Shown here in pieces: positions 44,298-53,323 of a stretch of DNA of 64,000 nt (the first letter of the stretch is position 1; every line of letters begins with the position of its first letter). A model generated the notes under the pieces. It had not been told where the DNA came from. It searched no databases and saw only the letters and a program-made list of their open reading frames with translations. Both the position numbers and the translations under genes were made by a program. Source of the stretch: Candidatus Saccharimonadota bacterium (GTDB taxonomy: Bacteria > Patescibacteriota > Saccharimonadia > Saccharimonadales > Saccharimonadaceae); NCBI GenBank assembly GCA_017430725.1, contig JAFRMK010000006.1:50333-114332 (forward strand), read 5' to 3'.

Positions 44298-45428
44298 ATG
44301 ACTATCAGACGTCGTCGACTCATCGCCAGCATCGTCGCGATCTTCACGATTGTGGCGATTGCTTTGTTGGCGACAGGCGCCAGCTCCCGCGGTAGCCTTG
44401 CTACCGCGTTGGGGTACGGCAAGAACGCAACGACGAAGGACCGGATTCACTACTATGCGCACGAAGATGCGCATAGCTACAATTTCGGCCCGACCGCCTA
44501 CAAATCCGACGATCCGGACGCCGTCTGGATCGTCAATGATGCCGGGCAGGTAGTTGGCGACTTTTCGGAGCGCCTCTATCATGACCCTGCATTAGTTGCT
44601 GCCATCGCTACCGACATCACTGGTCGGAACGAAGCCGCTTGGTCAACTATTCTTGGCAAACGAGCGGCCGAATTCAAGGCCAAGCGAGTCGGCGAGCGGC
44701 CTGATGCGCTTCATCTTGCATTCCTGCAGGATGAAGCTTATTGGGATGAAGTGCGAGGAAACATCCTCGATTTCTTCAAAAAAGGCAGCGCCACCGTCAG
44801 CGAGCTCAAAGAGTATACATCAAGCATGTATATGCTCGACCGAGCTCTCGACGACGACAAACCATCGGTGGTGGTGCGAAGAAGCTCCAACACTGGCGGC
44901 CATTTCCTCTGGTTCAATCTCAAAGACCAGGGCGTATATGGCTATCGGTTGGAGTGTGGCTATCAGCCGGTAGACGTAGAAGTTTACTGGCCGGCGCCAC
45001 CGTCGCCACCGGTGCCGGACAATCCGACGCCAACACCGACGCCGACGCCGACTACTACCACTACGCTGAAGCCGAAAGACCCAAATGCGGGTCCGCAGGC
45101 CCAGACCGGTGGTAAAAACGCCGACTATGGCGGCGGCGCGAATAAGTCCAACGACACGAAGCTCACGCCAGAGCCGACCAGTCCGCGGACCTATACGTCG
45201 CCATCCGCTCCGACGGCCAAAACGACGAGGCCCGCCACAACGGCGACGCCTCAGACATCGGCCAAGCCGGCTACGACAAAGGTCGATAACAAGACCTACG
45301 ATATCGTGACCGGCAACGACCAGTCTAAGGACTTTCAGCCCTTGGACGAGGTCCAGCAGAATCCGCCAGCGGTCGAGCCCGCGCTCAACCCCGGCACAAA
45401 TTCTGAGGCCATTTCGGCCCCAGAATAA
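44298..45428 (+). CDS. Secreted Thr/Pro-rich protein, paralog of the 41866 gene
   Basis: The 376-residue product has an Arg-rich N-terminus and a signal-type hydrophobic segment (ASIVAIFTIVAIALLATGA). It follows the paralog's order: NFGPTAY, RLYHDPALVAA, DALHLAFLQDEAYW, KEYTSSMYMLD, LECGYQPV, then a Pro/Thr linker with PTPTPT, KDPNAGPQAQTGG, and the ending NSEAISAPE. The KDPNAGPQAQTGG segment is identical to the paralog also at DNA level over about 25 nt, pointing to recombination or strong constraint. AAAGGAGG lies before the ATG, 2 nt after the preceding gene's stop. Confidence 0.85.
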   Translation: MTIRRRRLIASIVAIFTIVAIALLATGASSRGSLATALGYGKNATTKDRIHYYAHEDAHSYNFGPTAYKSDDPDAVWIVNDAGQVVGDFSERLYHDPALVAAIATDITGRNEAAWSTILGKRAAEFKAKRVGERPDALHLAFLQDEAYWDEVRGNILDFFKKGSATVSELKEYTSSMYMLDRALDDDKPSVVVRRSSNTGGHFLWFNLKDQGVYGYRLECGYQPVDVEVYWPAPPSPPVPDNPTPTPTPTPTTTTTLKPKDPNAGPQAQTGGKNADYGGGANKSNDTKLTPEPTSPRTYTSPSAPTAKTTRPATTATPQTSAKPATTKVDNKTYDIVTGNDQSKDFQPLDEVQQNPPAVEPALNPGTNSEAISAPE

Positions 45429-45453
45429 CCTTGGGCAGGCTGGAGCACATTGA

Positions 45454-45477
45454 GAGGAGGAGCACTTGCTCCTCCTC
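45454..45477 (+). other. GC-rich hairpin after the second Thr/Pro-rich gene
   Basis: GAGGAGGAGC and GCTCCTCCTC pair in 10 bp around ACTT, without a T-run. Equivalent in place to the hairpin at 43302. Confidence 0.7.
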
Positions 45478-45627
45478 GTCCCCATGAAGCCTCCATGAAA
45501 GCTCAATAAATCATTGACATTCTTTTGCCCAGTAACGATCTGACTTTTGCGCAAATTAACAATTTGTGGCTAGTATAGTTAAAAATTTTCACTCCATAAT
45601 GAATTATCAATCATGAAAGGATTCAAA

Positions 45628-47745
45628 ATGAAGAAAATCACTAAAGCTGGTCTTGGCTTGGCTGCGGTTGCCGCAGTGGCCGGTGCCAGTGCTTTCGTGG
45701 CGTTCGCCTGGGGCCCTTCGCGTACAACTTACACAATGGCTAAACCAGCCGACCACGTAGTTTTTAACTCAATCATTGACAATAACAAAGAAATCGGTGA
45801 CGAGCGTTACTTCGTCAGCGCTTCTGAATACACCGGTAACGCTGCGAACAACAAATGGACCGACAAAACTGCTGTCGAAAACGGCAAAGAGTATGTCGTC
45901 CGGATGTACGTTCACAATAACGCCGCCTCAAATCTTGGCCTAGTCGCAAAAGACACGCGTGCTTACGTTGTCTTGCCGACCGAAACTGCTACTTCCATTA
46001 CGGTAAGCGGTAAGGTTTATGCTTCTAACGCCAACCCAACGACTGTTTGGGACCAAACCACTTTCACCTCAAAGAATGGTGAAGCGTTCAACCTCGCCTA
46101 TATCCCTGGTACGGCGAAATATTACAACACCAAGGATGGCAAGGAACGGACTTTTAACCTTGATACTGCCAGCAACGACCTTTTCACGAATAAAGGTATG
46201 CTGTTGGGTTACGACCAAATGGATGGTAACTTCCCTGGTTGTAGCGAGTATTCTGGCTATTTGACCTTCCACGTCAAGGCTCAATTCGCCTCTAACCCCG
46301 ACATTTCTATCTCGAAAGAGGTAAAAATTCTCGGTACTGACACTTGGAGTGAACAAGTGAAAGCCAAAGCTGGTGACACTGTCCGTTACCGCATTCAATT
46401 CAAGAATACCGGTAATACGACTTTGACCAACGTCATTGTGCGTGACATCTTGCCGACCGGCCTTACCTACGTCAAGGGCTCGACGGAAGTCTTCAACTCC
46501 GCCAACCCGAACGGTGCGAAGGTCAGCGACAACCTGATTACGAACAACGGCATCAACATCGGCGACTATGCCGCCGGTGCTAACGCTTGGATTTACTTCA
46601 ACGCCACGGTTGATCAGGCTGTGAGCGAAAAGTGTAGCAACACTTTGCTTCGCAACGTGATTCAAGCCAATGGTGGTAGTGGCACCAAAGAAGATACGGC
46701 TGACGTCCTTGTTGACGGCAAGACCTGTACTTCTGGCTTCGAACTTGACAAGAAAGTTCAGCTCAAGGGTGGTAGCGACTGGTCTGAAACTGTGAAAGCT
46801 AACGTTGGCGACGTCATTCGTTACCGCATCGCTTTCAAGAACACCGGTAATACCAAACTTGAAAACGTCGTTCTGCGCGACACTCTGCCGGCTGGCATTA
46901 GCTACAACAAGGGTACGACCATGCTTGACGACAAGAAGATGGCCGACGGCGTCATTTCCGCTGCCGGTTTGAACATCGGTAGCGTCGAAGCGGGTAAGAC
47001 CGTTTATCTGTATTTCTATGCTACGGTAAGCGGCAGCCTCGATGAGTGTGTTGAGCACACTTTGACTAACACAGTTAAGGGTAGCTACAACAACGACGAC
47101 AAGACTTCCAAGACTGACACCGCCGTGGTGAAAGTCGAGGGCAAGGATTGTTCCGAAAAAGAGAACCCAGGCTTTACGATTGACAAAACCGTACAGCTCG
47201 AGGGTGGCAAAACCTGGAGTGAAAATGTAACTGCTAAAGCTGGCGACAAGGTTCGTTACCGCATCCAATTCAAGAATACCGGTAACACAACCTTGAAGGA
47301 CGTCATCGTTCGCGATGTGCTGCCTGCTCACATGAATTATGTGGCCGGCACGACTGTCCTGTATAACTCTGCCAACGCCAACGGCAAAACCGTTGCTGAC
47401 GGTATCGTCTCCAAAGACGGCATCAACATTGGCGACTATGCCAAGGGCAGCGAAGCTACGATTTACTTCTATGCTACTGTCAGCGCTGACCTCAAGGACA
47501 ACTGTGAAGATTCACTGTTGACCAACACGGTTAAGGGTAGCTACAACAAAGACGATAAGACGACTAAGACCGACACCGCCGACGTCACTGTCGAGGGCAA
47601 GGTCTGTACGCCTGATACTCCAGTCACCCCAGGCACTCCGAGCGAGTTGCCAAAGACTGGTGCTAGCTCCATCGTCAGTGGCGCCATTGGTCTCGCCAGC
47701 ATGGCGACCGCCACTGGTTACTACATTGCTAGCCGCAAACAATAA
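45628..47745 (+). CDS. LPKTG-anchored surface protein with three DUF11-like repeats
   Basis: The product (705 residues from the ATG at 45628) has a signal peptide (LGLAAVAAVAGASAFVAFA), an N-terminal domain of about 200 residues, three repeats of roughly 140 residues each starting near KEVKILG, KKVQLKG and KTVQLEGG and containing RYRIQFKNTGNT (or RYRIAFKNTGNT) and RDxLP, then a Pro-rich linker and LPKTG about 32 residues from the end, a hydrophobic segment and SRKQ. This is the classic sortase A arrangement, in contrast to the NPQTxD tails elsewhere in the window. The ATG at 45613 is a weaker alternative, since AAAGGA lies just inside it and before 45628. The repeats share paired Cys residues. 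Probably an abundant wall protein or adhesin. Confidence 0.9.
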   Translation: MKKITKAGLGLAAVAAVAGASAFVAFAWGPSRTTYTMAKPADHVVFNSIIDNNKEIGDERYFVSASEYTGNAANNKWTDKTAVENGKEYVVRMYVHNNAASNLGLVAKDTRAYVVLPTETATSITVSGKVYASNANPTTVWDQTTFTSKNGEAFNLAYIPGTAKYYNTKDGKERTFNLDTASNDLFTNKGMLLGYDQMDGNFPGCSEYSGYLTFHVKAQFASNPDISISKEVKILGTDTWSEQVKAKAGDTVRYRIQFKNTGNTTLTNVIVRDILPTGLTYVKGSTEVFNSANPNGAKVSDNLITNNGINIGDYAAGANAWIYFNATVDQAVSEKCSNTLLRNVIQANGGSGTKEDTADVLVDGKTCTSGFELDKKVQLKGGSDWSETVKANVGDVIRYRIAFKNTGNTKLENVVLRDTLPAGISYNKGTTMLDDKKMADGVISAAGLNIGSVEAGKTVYLYFYATVSGSLDECVEHTLTNTVKGSYNNDDKTSKTDTAVVKVEGKDCSEKENPGFTIDKTVQLEGGKTWSENVTAKAGDKVRYRIQFKNTGNTTLKDVIVRDVLPAHMNYVAGTTVLYNSANANGKTVADGIVSKDGINIGDYAKGSEATIYFYATVSADLKDNCEDSLLTNTVKGSYNKDDKTTKTDTADVTVEGKVCTPDTPVTPGTPSELPKTGASSIVSGAIGLASMATATGYYIASRKQ

Positions 47746-47806
47746 AGTTGACCGCCACATGTAGAGCTTTCCCAAAAGCATACAAGTCGACGGGAAACTA
47801 ACGCGA

Positions 47807-47840
47807 AAAGCGAGATTCCGATTCCGGGGTCTCGCTTTTT
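47807..47840 (+). terminator. Intrinsic terminator after the LPKTG gene
   Basis: AAAGCGAGA and TCTCGCTTT pair in 9 bp around a loop and are followed by TTTTT in total. Confidence 0.88.
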
Positions 47841-47879
47841 GTTTGCGAAGAACAAAAAGATTATGCTAAAATATAACAC

Positions 47880-47993
47880 ATGAATAAGGGTGAGATGCCG
47901 AACGGTGCAGACACGCCAAAGCCGGTTATTTTTTCATCTGGAAATACCGTCATTTCCACTTTGGGCGCCGTATTCGCCTCGGAGGCAAAGTAA
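47880..47993 (+). CDS. 37-residue leader ORF upstream of the VirB6-like gene
   Basis: ATG at 47880 opens 37 codons (NKGEMPNGADTPKPVIFSSG onward) whose stop overlaps the next ATG as TAATG. A box TGCTAAAAT ends 7 nt before the ATG, the leaderless pattern. The peptide could be a real small protein or serve mainly to couple translation to the next gene. Confidence 0.55.
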   Translation: MNKGEMPNGADTPKPVIFSSGNTVISTLGAVFASEAK

Positions 47994-50383
47994 TGAGACT
48001 CAGGCAAGCTATTCGCAAGAGCATCTTGGTCGTTGCGCTTCTTTCAGTCAGCCTGCCGGTGATATTCAGCCAAGTTGTCGCCGCCGCCCCCTCCAGCTCC
48101 GATGACAGCTCGGCGGTCTGTTATGACAACTCGGGTGCACTCGGCTGGGTAGTTTGCCCGGTCATCAATATCGGCGCACCGGCGATAAAAAAGTTGGTGG
48201 AAAACTTCATCGAGCCATTTTTGCAAATTGATGTGCGTATTTTTGGTGACCGCAGCGACAACCTTGTCAACGCCTGGTCACAGTTTCAGGCCATCGCCAA
48301 CATCGCTTTTGTCGCCATCTTCATCGTCGTCATATTCTCGCAACTCACCGGAGTTGGTATCGGCAACTACGGTATCAAAAAAATCCTTCCCAAACTTATC
48401 ATCGCCGCAATCCTCATCAACGCCTCGTATATCATCTGCCAGCTTGCCGTTGAAGTCTCAAATATCGTCGGCCTAGGCATCAAAAACGTCTTCATGGGCG
48501 TTGCGGACAACGTGAATACTGTAAGCGTCAGCAATCTCGAGAGTGGCACGACCGAGATAGCCATCGACAAAGGCCTGTCGTTTGGTCTCATTATAGCCAT
48601 CGTGGGGGCACTATCGGTCGCAGCGTTCATGAGTTCTGGCCCCATTGGCATTTTACTCACGCTAATCGTAATCGGCGCCTCTGTCTTGATGCTTTTCGTT
48701 TTGCTGTCAATCCGTCAAGCGCTTGCCGTCCTGTTGGTCGTAGTCTCGCCAATCGCATTCGCATCATACATGCTTGACGGCACCAAAAAAGCCGTCTTCG
48801 ACAAATGGTTCCAGCTGTTTAAGGCCATGCTGATTGCCTATCCGATAATTAGCCTGATAATTTATGGCGGCCAAGCCGTCGCGCGTATTCTCATCGGTGT
48901 CAACAGCGGCACTGGCGGCATGGGCTTCATTCTCGGGGCGGCCATTGCCTGTGTTGCGCCTATCTTCTTTATCCCGAGCCTAATCGTGAAATCCTTCGGC
49001 AGCCTCAGCGGCCTCGTCGAGACCGCACGCAAAAGACTCACGCCGAGTCGCGCCGGTATGGAAAAAGATATCAAAGAGGGCAGGGGGATTGGCAAGATTG
49101 GCGCCGTCAGAACCCTGAACGATACCCAGCGCGCCATTGAGAAGGCCAGGAGTGCCAGACGAGCCGAAAAACGATACGACAAAATCAAAGAAGGGGGCAC
49201 GTCGCGCATTAGGCGAGGCGCTAGCAATTGGGCCGCCAGCGGTGGCGTCAGAGGCAGAGTCGGCGGAGCAGTGCTAAAAGGCTACGACCAGCAAGCGCGA
49301 GTTTTGAAACGTGAGGCAAACGCCGCCTTCGACGACGATGTCGAGACCGAGAAAATCACCTATTTCAGCGGGCTCAGCGACAGCGCCATTGCTGACGATT
49401 TTGAAAAACTGATACCAGGCGGCCCTGACGGTGAGGCCAAATTCAACAGTGCCCATGTAATTGCCGGCCTTGACAGTATTTTCAAGGAAGAGGATTTTAT
49501 GAGAGCCTACATCGCCGCTTCTCAGAATAATGATTTCCAGGAGGCGCTAAAGGATCCAGAGTTTCGCAAAAAAGTTAACTCTATGTTGGCCAAGCGTGGT
49601 CCCACCGGTGTCGCAATCGCCAAGACGAACGAGAAGATTGCTACCGGCAGTCAGACGATCGGTGAAGGAGAGAACCAAAAAGCGGTCGAGAGCTTTAGTT
49701 TTGCCAACGCAGATTTCAGGGAAGCATACGAGAAAAATCTTGGAGGAGTCGAAAACTCATCCTTTGACAACGTATCAAAAGACACCTTTGCGCGTTATAT
49801 GATCAACGGCGAGTCTTACAGTCTTATGGATGGTGCTACGGCGACACAGATTGCCCATATCGCCGAAAGCGGACTCACCGGTGGTACTAGTAAGGAATAT
49901 ATAGAATACGTCGAGGGCTCCGCTAAGCGCGAAGAAGCGGCGCGCAACCTCACGCCAGAGGGCGTCATAAGCCTGACTCCGGCGCAAGCCTTCGCCTATG
50001 GTGGGCACGCGGACGCAGTGAAAGCTGGTGAGGCATTTGAGGCAAGCGGCGGCGACTTGAGCAAGACCGCGGAAATGCTCGCCCGTCGCGAAGGTGGTAG
50101 CCAAGACGTTGCCGCAGAATATCAAAAGCTCCAAGCCGCCGTGGTATCCTTCCAGAACAATACCACAGGCGCCAGAGAAGAAGCCTTGTCGCCGTCGACT
50201 GACCGTAGCCGTATGAACCCATTGATGAATATGTTCCTCGGACAGGCCACGCCGACGAGGAATTCTGCCGCGAATGCTGCAGGGGGTGCTGTAGGGAACG
50301 CTACTGCAAGTTCTCCCGAGCTGGTCATCGACCACAGTCAAGGTCAGCGACCAGGCCCCGAGAACTATAGTAGTTCGCGGTAA
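47993..50383 (+). CDS. VirB6/TrbL-like polytopic membrane protein
   Basis: The 796-residue product has a signal-like N-terminal segment, then several membrane helices between about residues 95 and 345, including a Cys-flanked loop and a long hydrophobic core (FVLLSIRQALAVLLVVVSPI) that resembles VirB6/TrbL membrane channels of type IV secretion. The C-terminal 400 residues are soluble, charged, Ala/Glu-rich and Gly-rich, ending in low complexity. The start overlaps the small upstream ORF by one nt. No other type IV secretion gene is adjacent, so the role may be in DNA or protein transfer, or an orphan surface channel. Confidence 0.6.
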   Translation: MRLRQAIRKSILVVALLSVSLPVIFSQVVAAAPSSSDDSSAVCYDNSGALGWVVCPVINIGAPAIKKLVENFIEPFLQIDVRIFGDRSDNLVNAWSQFQAIANIAFVAIFIVVIFSQLTGVGIGNYGIKKILPKLIIAAILINASYIICQLAVEVSNIVGLGIKNVFMGVADNVNTVSVSNLESGTTEIAIDKGLSFGLIIAIVGALSVAAFMSSGPIGILLTLIVIGASVLMLFVLLSIRQALAVLLVVVSPIAFASYMLDGTKKAVFDKWFQLFKAMLIAYPIISLIIYGGQAVARILIGVNSGTGGMGFILGAAIACVAPIFFIPSLIVKSFGSLSGLVETARKRLTPSRAGMEKDIKEGRGIGKIGAVRTLNDTQRAIEKARSARRAEKRYDKIKEGGTSRIRRGASNWAASGGVRGRVGGAVLKGYDQQARVLKREANAAFDDDVETEKITYFSGLSDSAIADDFEKLIPGGPDGEAKFNSAHVIAGLDSIFKEEDFMRAYIAASQNNDFQEALKDPEFRKKVNSMLAKRGPTGVAIAKTNEKIATGSQTIGEGENQKAVESFSFANADFREAYEKNLGGVENSSFDNVSKDTFARYMINGESYSLMDGATATQIAHIAESGLTGGTSKEYIEYVEGSAKREEAARNLTPEGVISLTPAQAFAYGGHADAVKAGEAFEASGGDLSKTAEMLARREGGSQDVAAEYQKLQAAVVSFQNNTTGAREEALSPSTDRSRMNPLMNMFLGQATPTRNSAANAAGGAVGNATASSPELVIDHSQGQRPGPENYSSSR

Positions 50384-50406
50384 CCGCCTTCAACAAAACC
50401 GAACGA

Positions 50407-51186
50407 CTAGGCCTCGCAGGCGCGTAGTAGTTTTTCGTAGAGCATTGCGACGGTCAGTGGACCAACTCCACCAATGCGCGGCGTCAGCGTCAAGTCATTA
50501 CGCTCCTCGCGCACGCCGTCGTCTAGATCGCCGTGTATTTTACCGTCCTCGCTTGCGGTGCCAGCATCGACCACTACGGCGCCTCGCTTCAGCATCGCGC
50601 TTTTAATCAGACCTGGTACGCCCGTTGCCGTCACAACGATGTCGAAGTTTTTCAACTCTGCCAAATCGTCGCCCTTATCAAAGCAGTGCACATCATAGCC
50701 AGATGCTTGCCACATCTTCAAAAGCGGTGCCCCGACCAGTCGGCCATGTCCTACAATCGCAATTTTCGCCCCGGCCAGGTCGACATTGTAGCCGTTCAGG
50801 AGCCAGTGAATCGCCATCGCGGTCGCCGTGTCGCTTTTTCCTCTCAGGCCATCAACATCCTTCTCGACGGGGATGAGGTCGAGAATTTTCTCGTCCAACT
50901 CAGTCAGCGGCAATTGCACCACGATGCCGTGCACGCTCTTGTCTGTCGCCGCCTTTTTCAGCGACTCCTCGGCATTAGCCTTGTTCAGCCGTACAATCTC
51001 GACATCAATCGCTAAATCTTCACCATAGTATTGCTTCTTTTCCATATATTTTGCAATCACCGGGCTGTCGTTGTCATAGAAGATAACCAATTTCGGTTGG
51101 ATGCCCGCATCTCGCAAGCCGCGCGAGCGTCGCGCTTGGCCCGCTTTGATAAAGCCCACCAATTGTCTGCCGTTTAATTCTTTCAT
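50407..51186 (-). CDS. folD: Methylenetetrahydrofolate dehydrogenase/cyclohydrolase
   Basis: The 259-residue product has FolD features: KLVIFYDNDSPVIAKYMEKK in the first domain, VQLPLTELD, KDVDGLRG and the NADP-binding VGHGRLVGAPLLKMW. It interconverts 5,10-methylene- and 10-formyl-tetrahydrofolate, needed for purine and thymidylate metabolism and formyl-Met. The usual YVxxK Lys context reads IAKYMEKKQYY. It overlaps murB by 4 nt (ATGA). Confidence 0.93.
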   Translation of the reverse strand: MKELNGRQLVGFIKAGQARRSRGLRDAGIQPKLVIFYDNDSPVIAKYMEKKQYYGEDLAIDVEIVRLNKANAEESLKKAATDKSVHGIVVQLPLTELDEKILDLIPVEKDVDGLRGKSDTATAMAIHWLLNGYNVDLAGAKIAIVGHGRLVGAPLLKMWQASGYDVHCFDKGDDLAELKNFDIVVTATGVPGLIKSAMLKRGAVVVDAGTASEDGKIHGDLDDGVREERNDLTLTPRIGGVGPLTVAMLYEKLLRACEA

Positions 51187-52214
51187 GCTTCCCCTATTTC
51201 CATTGGTTCTTGTTCGAGTCGATAGCCGTATTTCTCGAAAACGGCCGACACGATTGCTTCGCGCGCTTGTGCCAAGTCGCTATAGCTCTTGGCGTGGTCA
51301 TTAATCAGTACCAGGGCGGCTTTTTCCGAAACGCGCATTCCGAAATAATCCTTACCTTTTAGTCCGGCCTGTTCAATCAACCAACCGCTTGGCACTTTGC
51401 CGCCGTCCCAAACCGGGATACCCTTGGCTTCTGCGGCCTTGGCCTCCGTTTCATTCAAATAGACGTTCTTAAAGAATGAGCCGGCCGAAGCCTCAACCGC
51501 TGGGTCGGGCAACTTGCTCGCCCGAATCGCCGCCACTGCGTCACGAATCACTTGCGGCGAATAGTCAGTGATTTCTCGCTCGTCCAAATAGGCTTGCAGG
51601 GAAGTGTAGAACGGTGGCGTCAGTTGAGTTTTGCGTAATTCCACGGTCACGCTCGTAATGAAATATCGCCCCACGCCGTCACCTGTATTAAAAATGCTGT
51701 GGCGGTAGCCCAAATCCAGCTCGTCCGCCATCATGTGCTTGAAACAGTTGTCCCGGCAATCATAGACGCAGACCGAGTGCAGTACTTGCTTGGCCTCTTG
51801 TCCATAGGCACCCACGTTCTGCACTGGCATCGCGCCAACCGTACCCGGCACTTTCGAAAGTGCTTCGATGCCGGAATAGCCAAATCCTTCGCCGTTCCAC
51901 AGCTTCACGCTATATTCGACCAGGTCGTCCAGCAACTCGCCGCTTTTTGCGCACAGCCGAATCGACGTTTGGTCGCTGTCAATCACATAAATACCACGCA
52001 AGCGATTTACGAGTATCACACCGTCAAAGCCGCCGTCGCGACCAATCACGTTGCTTCCACTCCCCAAGATGTAAGTCGGCAAATTCTTGTCTTGTGCGAA
52101 ATGATAGGCCTCCGCCAAGTCCTTGTCTTCCTCAATCTCAATTACGTATCGCGCCGGCCCGCCGAGCCGCATCGTCGTCAGCTCCGCAATCGGCACATTT
52201 TCTCGTATGTTCAT
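51183..52214 (-). CDS. murB: UDP-N-acetylenolpyruvoylglucosamine reductase
   Basis: The 343-residue product shows MurB features: TTMRLGGPARYVIEI, ILGSGSNVIGRDGGFDGVIL for FAD binding, SKVPGTVGAMPVQNVGAYGQE, RHSIFN, and SAGSFFKNV with the proton-donor Ser. It reduces UDP-GlcNAc-enolpyruvate to UDP-MurNAc. The ATG is preceded by TGATATAAT ending 6 nt upstream, predicting a leaderless transcript. It is first in an operon with folD. Confidence 0.94.
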   Translation of the reverse strand: MNIRENVPIAELTTMRLGGPARYVIEIEEDKDLAEAYHFAQDKNLPTYILGSGSNVIGRDGGFDGVILVNRLRGIYVIDSDQTSIRLCAKSGELLDDLVEYSVKLWNGEGFGYSGIEALSKVPGTVGAMPVQNVGAYGQEAKQVLHSVCVYDCRDNCFKHMMADELDLGYRHSIFNTGDGVGRYFITSVTVELRKTQLTPPFYTSLQAYLDEREITDYSPQVIRDAVAAIRASKLPDPAVEASAGSFFKNVYLNETEAKAAEAKGIPVWDGGKVPSGWLIEQAGLKGKDYFGMRVSEKAALVLINDHAKSYSDLAQAREAIVSAVFEKYGYRLEQEPMEIGEA

Positions 52215-52220
52215 ATTTAA

Positions 52221-52229
52221 ATTATATCA
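52221..52229 (-). promoter_or_regulatory. Extended -10 promoter of murB (leaderless)
   Basis: On the minus strand TGATATAAT, then TTAAAT, then ATG. The -10 to start gap is 6 nt. Confidence 0.75.
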
Positions 52230-52248
52230 AGAAACTTAAGAAAACACT

Positions 52249-53322
52249 TTATTCGAAGTCGCTGCGCCGAATTACATAACGCCAAGCATTCTTCTCGCCA
52301 ATGATGAAGAAATAACTTGCATTTGCGTCACAATAGAGGTTGATTGGCGCATGCGTTGAATTATAGACATCGAGTAGTTCGTCGAAATCGGACACATCCG
52401 ACACGCTTTCGCTCATGATATTTGGCGCACTTCGCATCTCGACAATCACGCCACCATAGTCATCCAGTATTTTGCGGACGTGAGTTTCATATGGGTATTT
52501 CGCTGCATGATGCATTCGCACGACTAGCCAAACCAAAAGGATTATTGCAGTCAAGAAGAGCAACGCAATACCCGAAAGCACACTGATTCGATGCACTAAA
52601 TCAGTCCCAACGGTTTCCTCTTTCAGTACGATGTCATCCTTTTTGATTTCCTTAATTTTGCCTTCAACTGAGGAGTTTTCATCAATCGCTATGGTGAAAT
52701 CGAGCCGCGAGCTAAATTGCGTAGCCTCGCTAAAACCCGCCGGCTTCACATCTCCTTCTATAATCATCGCAACATTCAACTTGCCTTTTGCGGTCACGCC
52801 CTCTGCCGCTGAGCTGAAACGCTTAATCTTCTCGAGATATTTTGCGTAGTCTATTTTTACATCTTGGTTCAACGCCAGACTGTTGCCAGAAATTGACGCA
52901 CTCTGCTCTGGCAGTAATTCGACTTCTTCTTCCCAAAGATGCGCGTCGACGTTCCCCTCGACTTTGTCCGCGCTCGTCAATGCGACTAATTTATAGTGCA
53001 ATACGCCACTCACGGGTACTGAAAAAGCCGCACTGTATTTATATTGCAAATCAAGATAATCTATTAGGCTAGTCGGATATGAACGATCCGAAGAGCCAGT
53101 TATATAGCCGTTTTCGTACACATCGTTCGGCAATAAATGCACGTCATACTCGATATTCGAGCCGCCTTCGTTGTATGACACGACATTCTTCGTTTTATCG
53201 ACCAGACCAAAAGTTAAGAGAATCACGCCAACTATTGCGATGAAAGCGGCAAGCGCCAAACTGCGACCAAGCAAATTTGTCGTAATCTCCTGCTTCTGTT
53301 CCTGCGCTTCTTGCATGCCCAC
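52249..53322 (-). CDS. DUF5305-like membrane protein of the SipW/TasA operon
   Basis: The 357-residue product has an N-terminal membrane helix (about 22-42), a large extracytoplasmic beta-rich domain (YSAAFSVPVSGVLHYKLV), a second helix (about 245-268) and a cytoplasmic C-terminus of about 85 residues. The layout and the SG-x-x-xYKL pattern match DUF5305 proteins, which co-occur with SipW-type peptidases. It starts 1 nt after the peptidase stop and closes the operon. Likely helps process or assemble the secreted TasA-like proteins. Confidence 0.7.
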   Translation of the reverse strand: MGMQEAQEQKQEITTNLLGRSLALAAFIAIVGVILLTFGLVDKTKNVVSYNEGGSNIEYDVHLLPNDVYENGYITGSSDRSYPTSLIDYLDLQYKYSAAFSVPVSGVLHYKLVALTSADKVEGNVDAHLWEEEVELLPEQSASISGNSLALNQDVKIDYAKYLEKIKRFSSAAEGVTAKGKLNVAMIIEGDVKPAGFSEATQFSSRLDFTIAIDENSSVEGKIKEIKKDDIVLKEETVGTDLVHRISVLSGIALLFLTAIILLVWLVVRMHHAAKYPYETHVRKILDDYGGVIVEMRSAPNIMSESVSDVSDFDELLDVYNSTHAPINLYCDANASYFFIIGEKNAWRYVIRRSDFE

Positions 53323-53323
53323 C

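Noticed and set aside
46069..47331. Long minus-strand open frame (420 codons) antisense to the LPKTG gene
   Set aside because: The sense strand encodes three clear DUF11-like repeats and an LPKTG tail; the antisense frame only repeats because the gene repeats.
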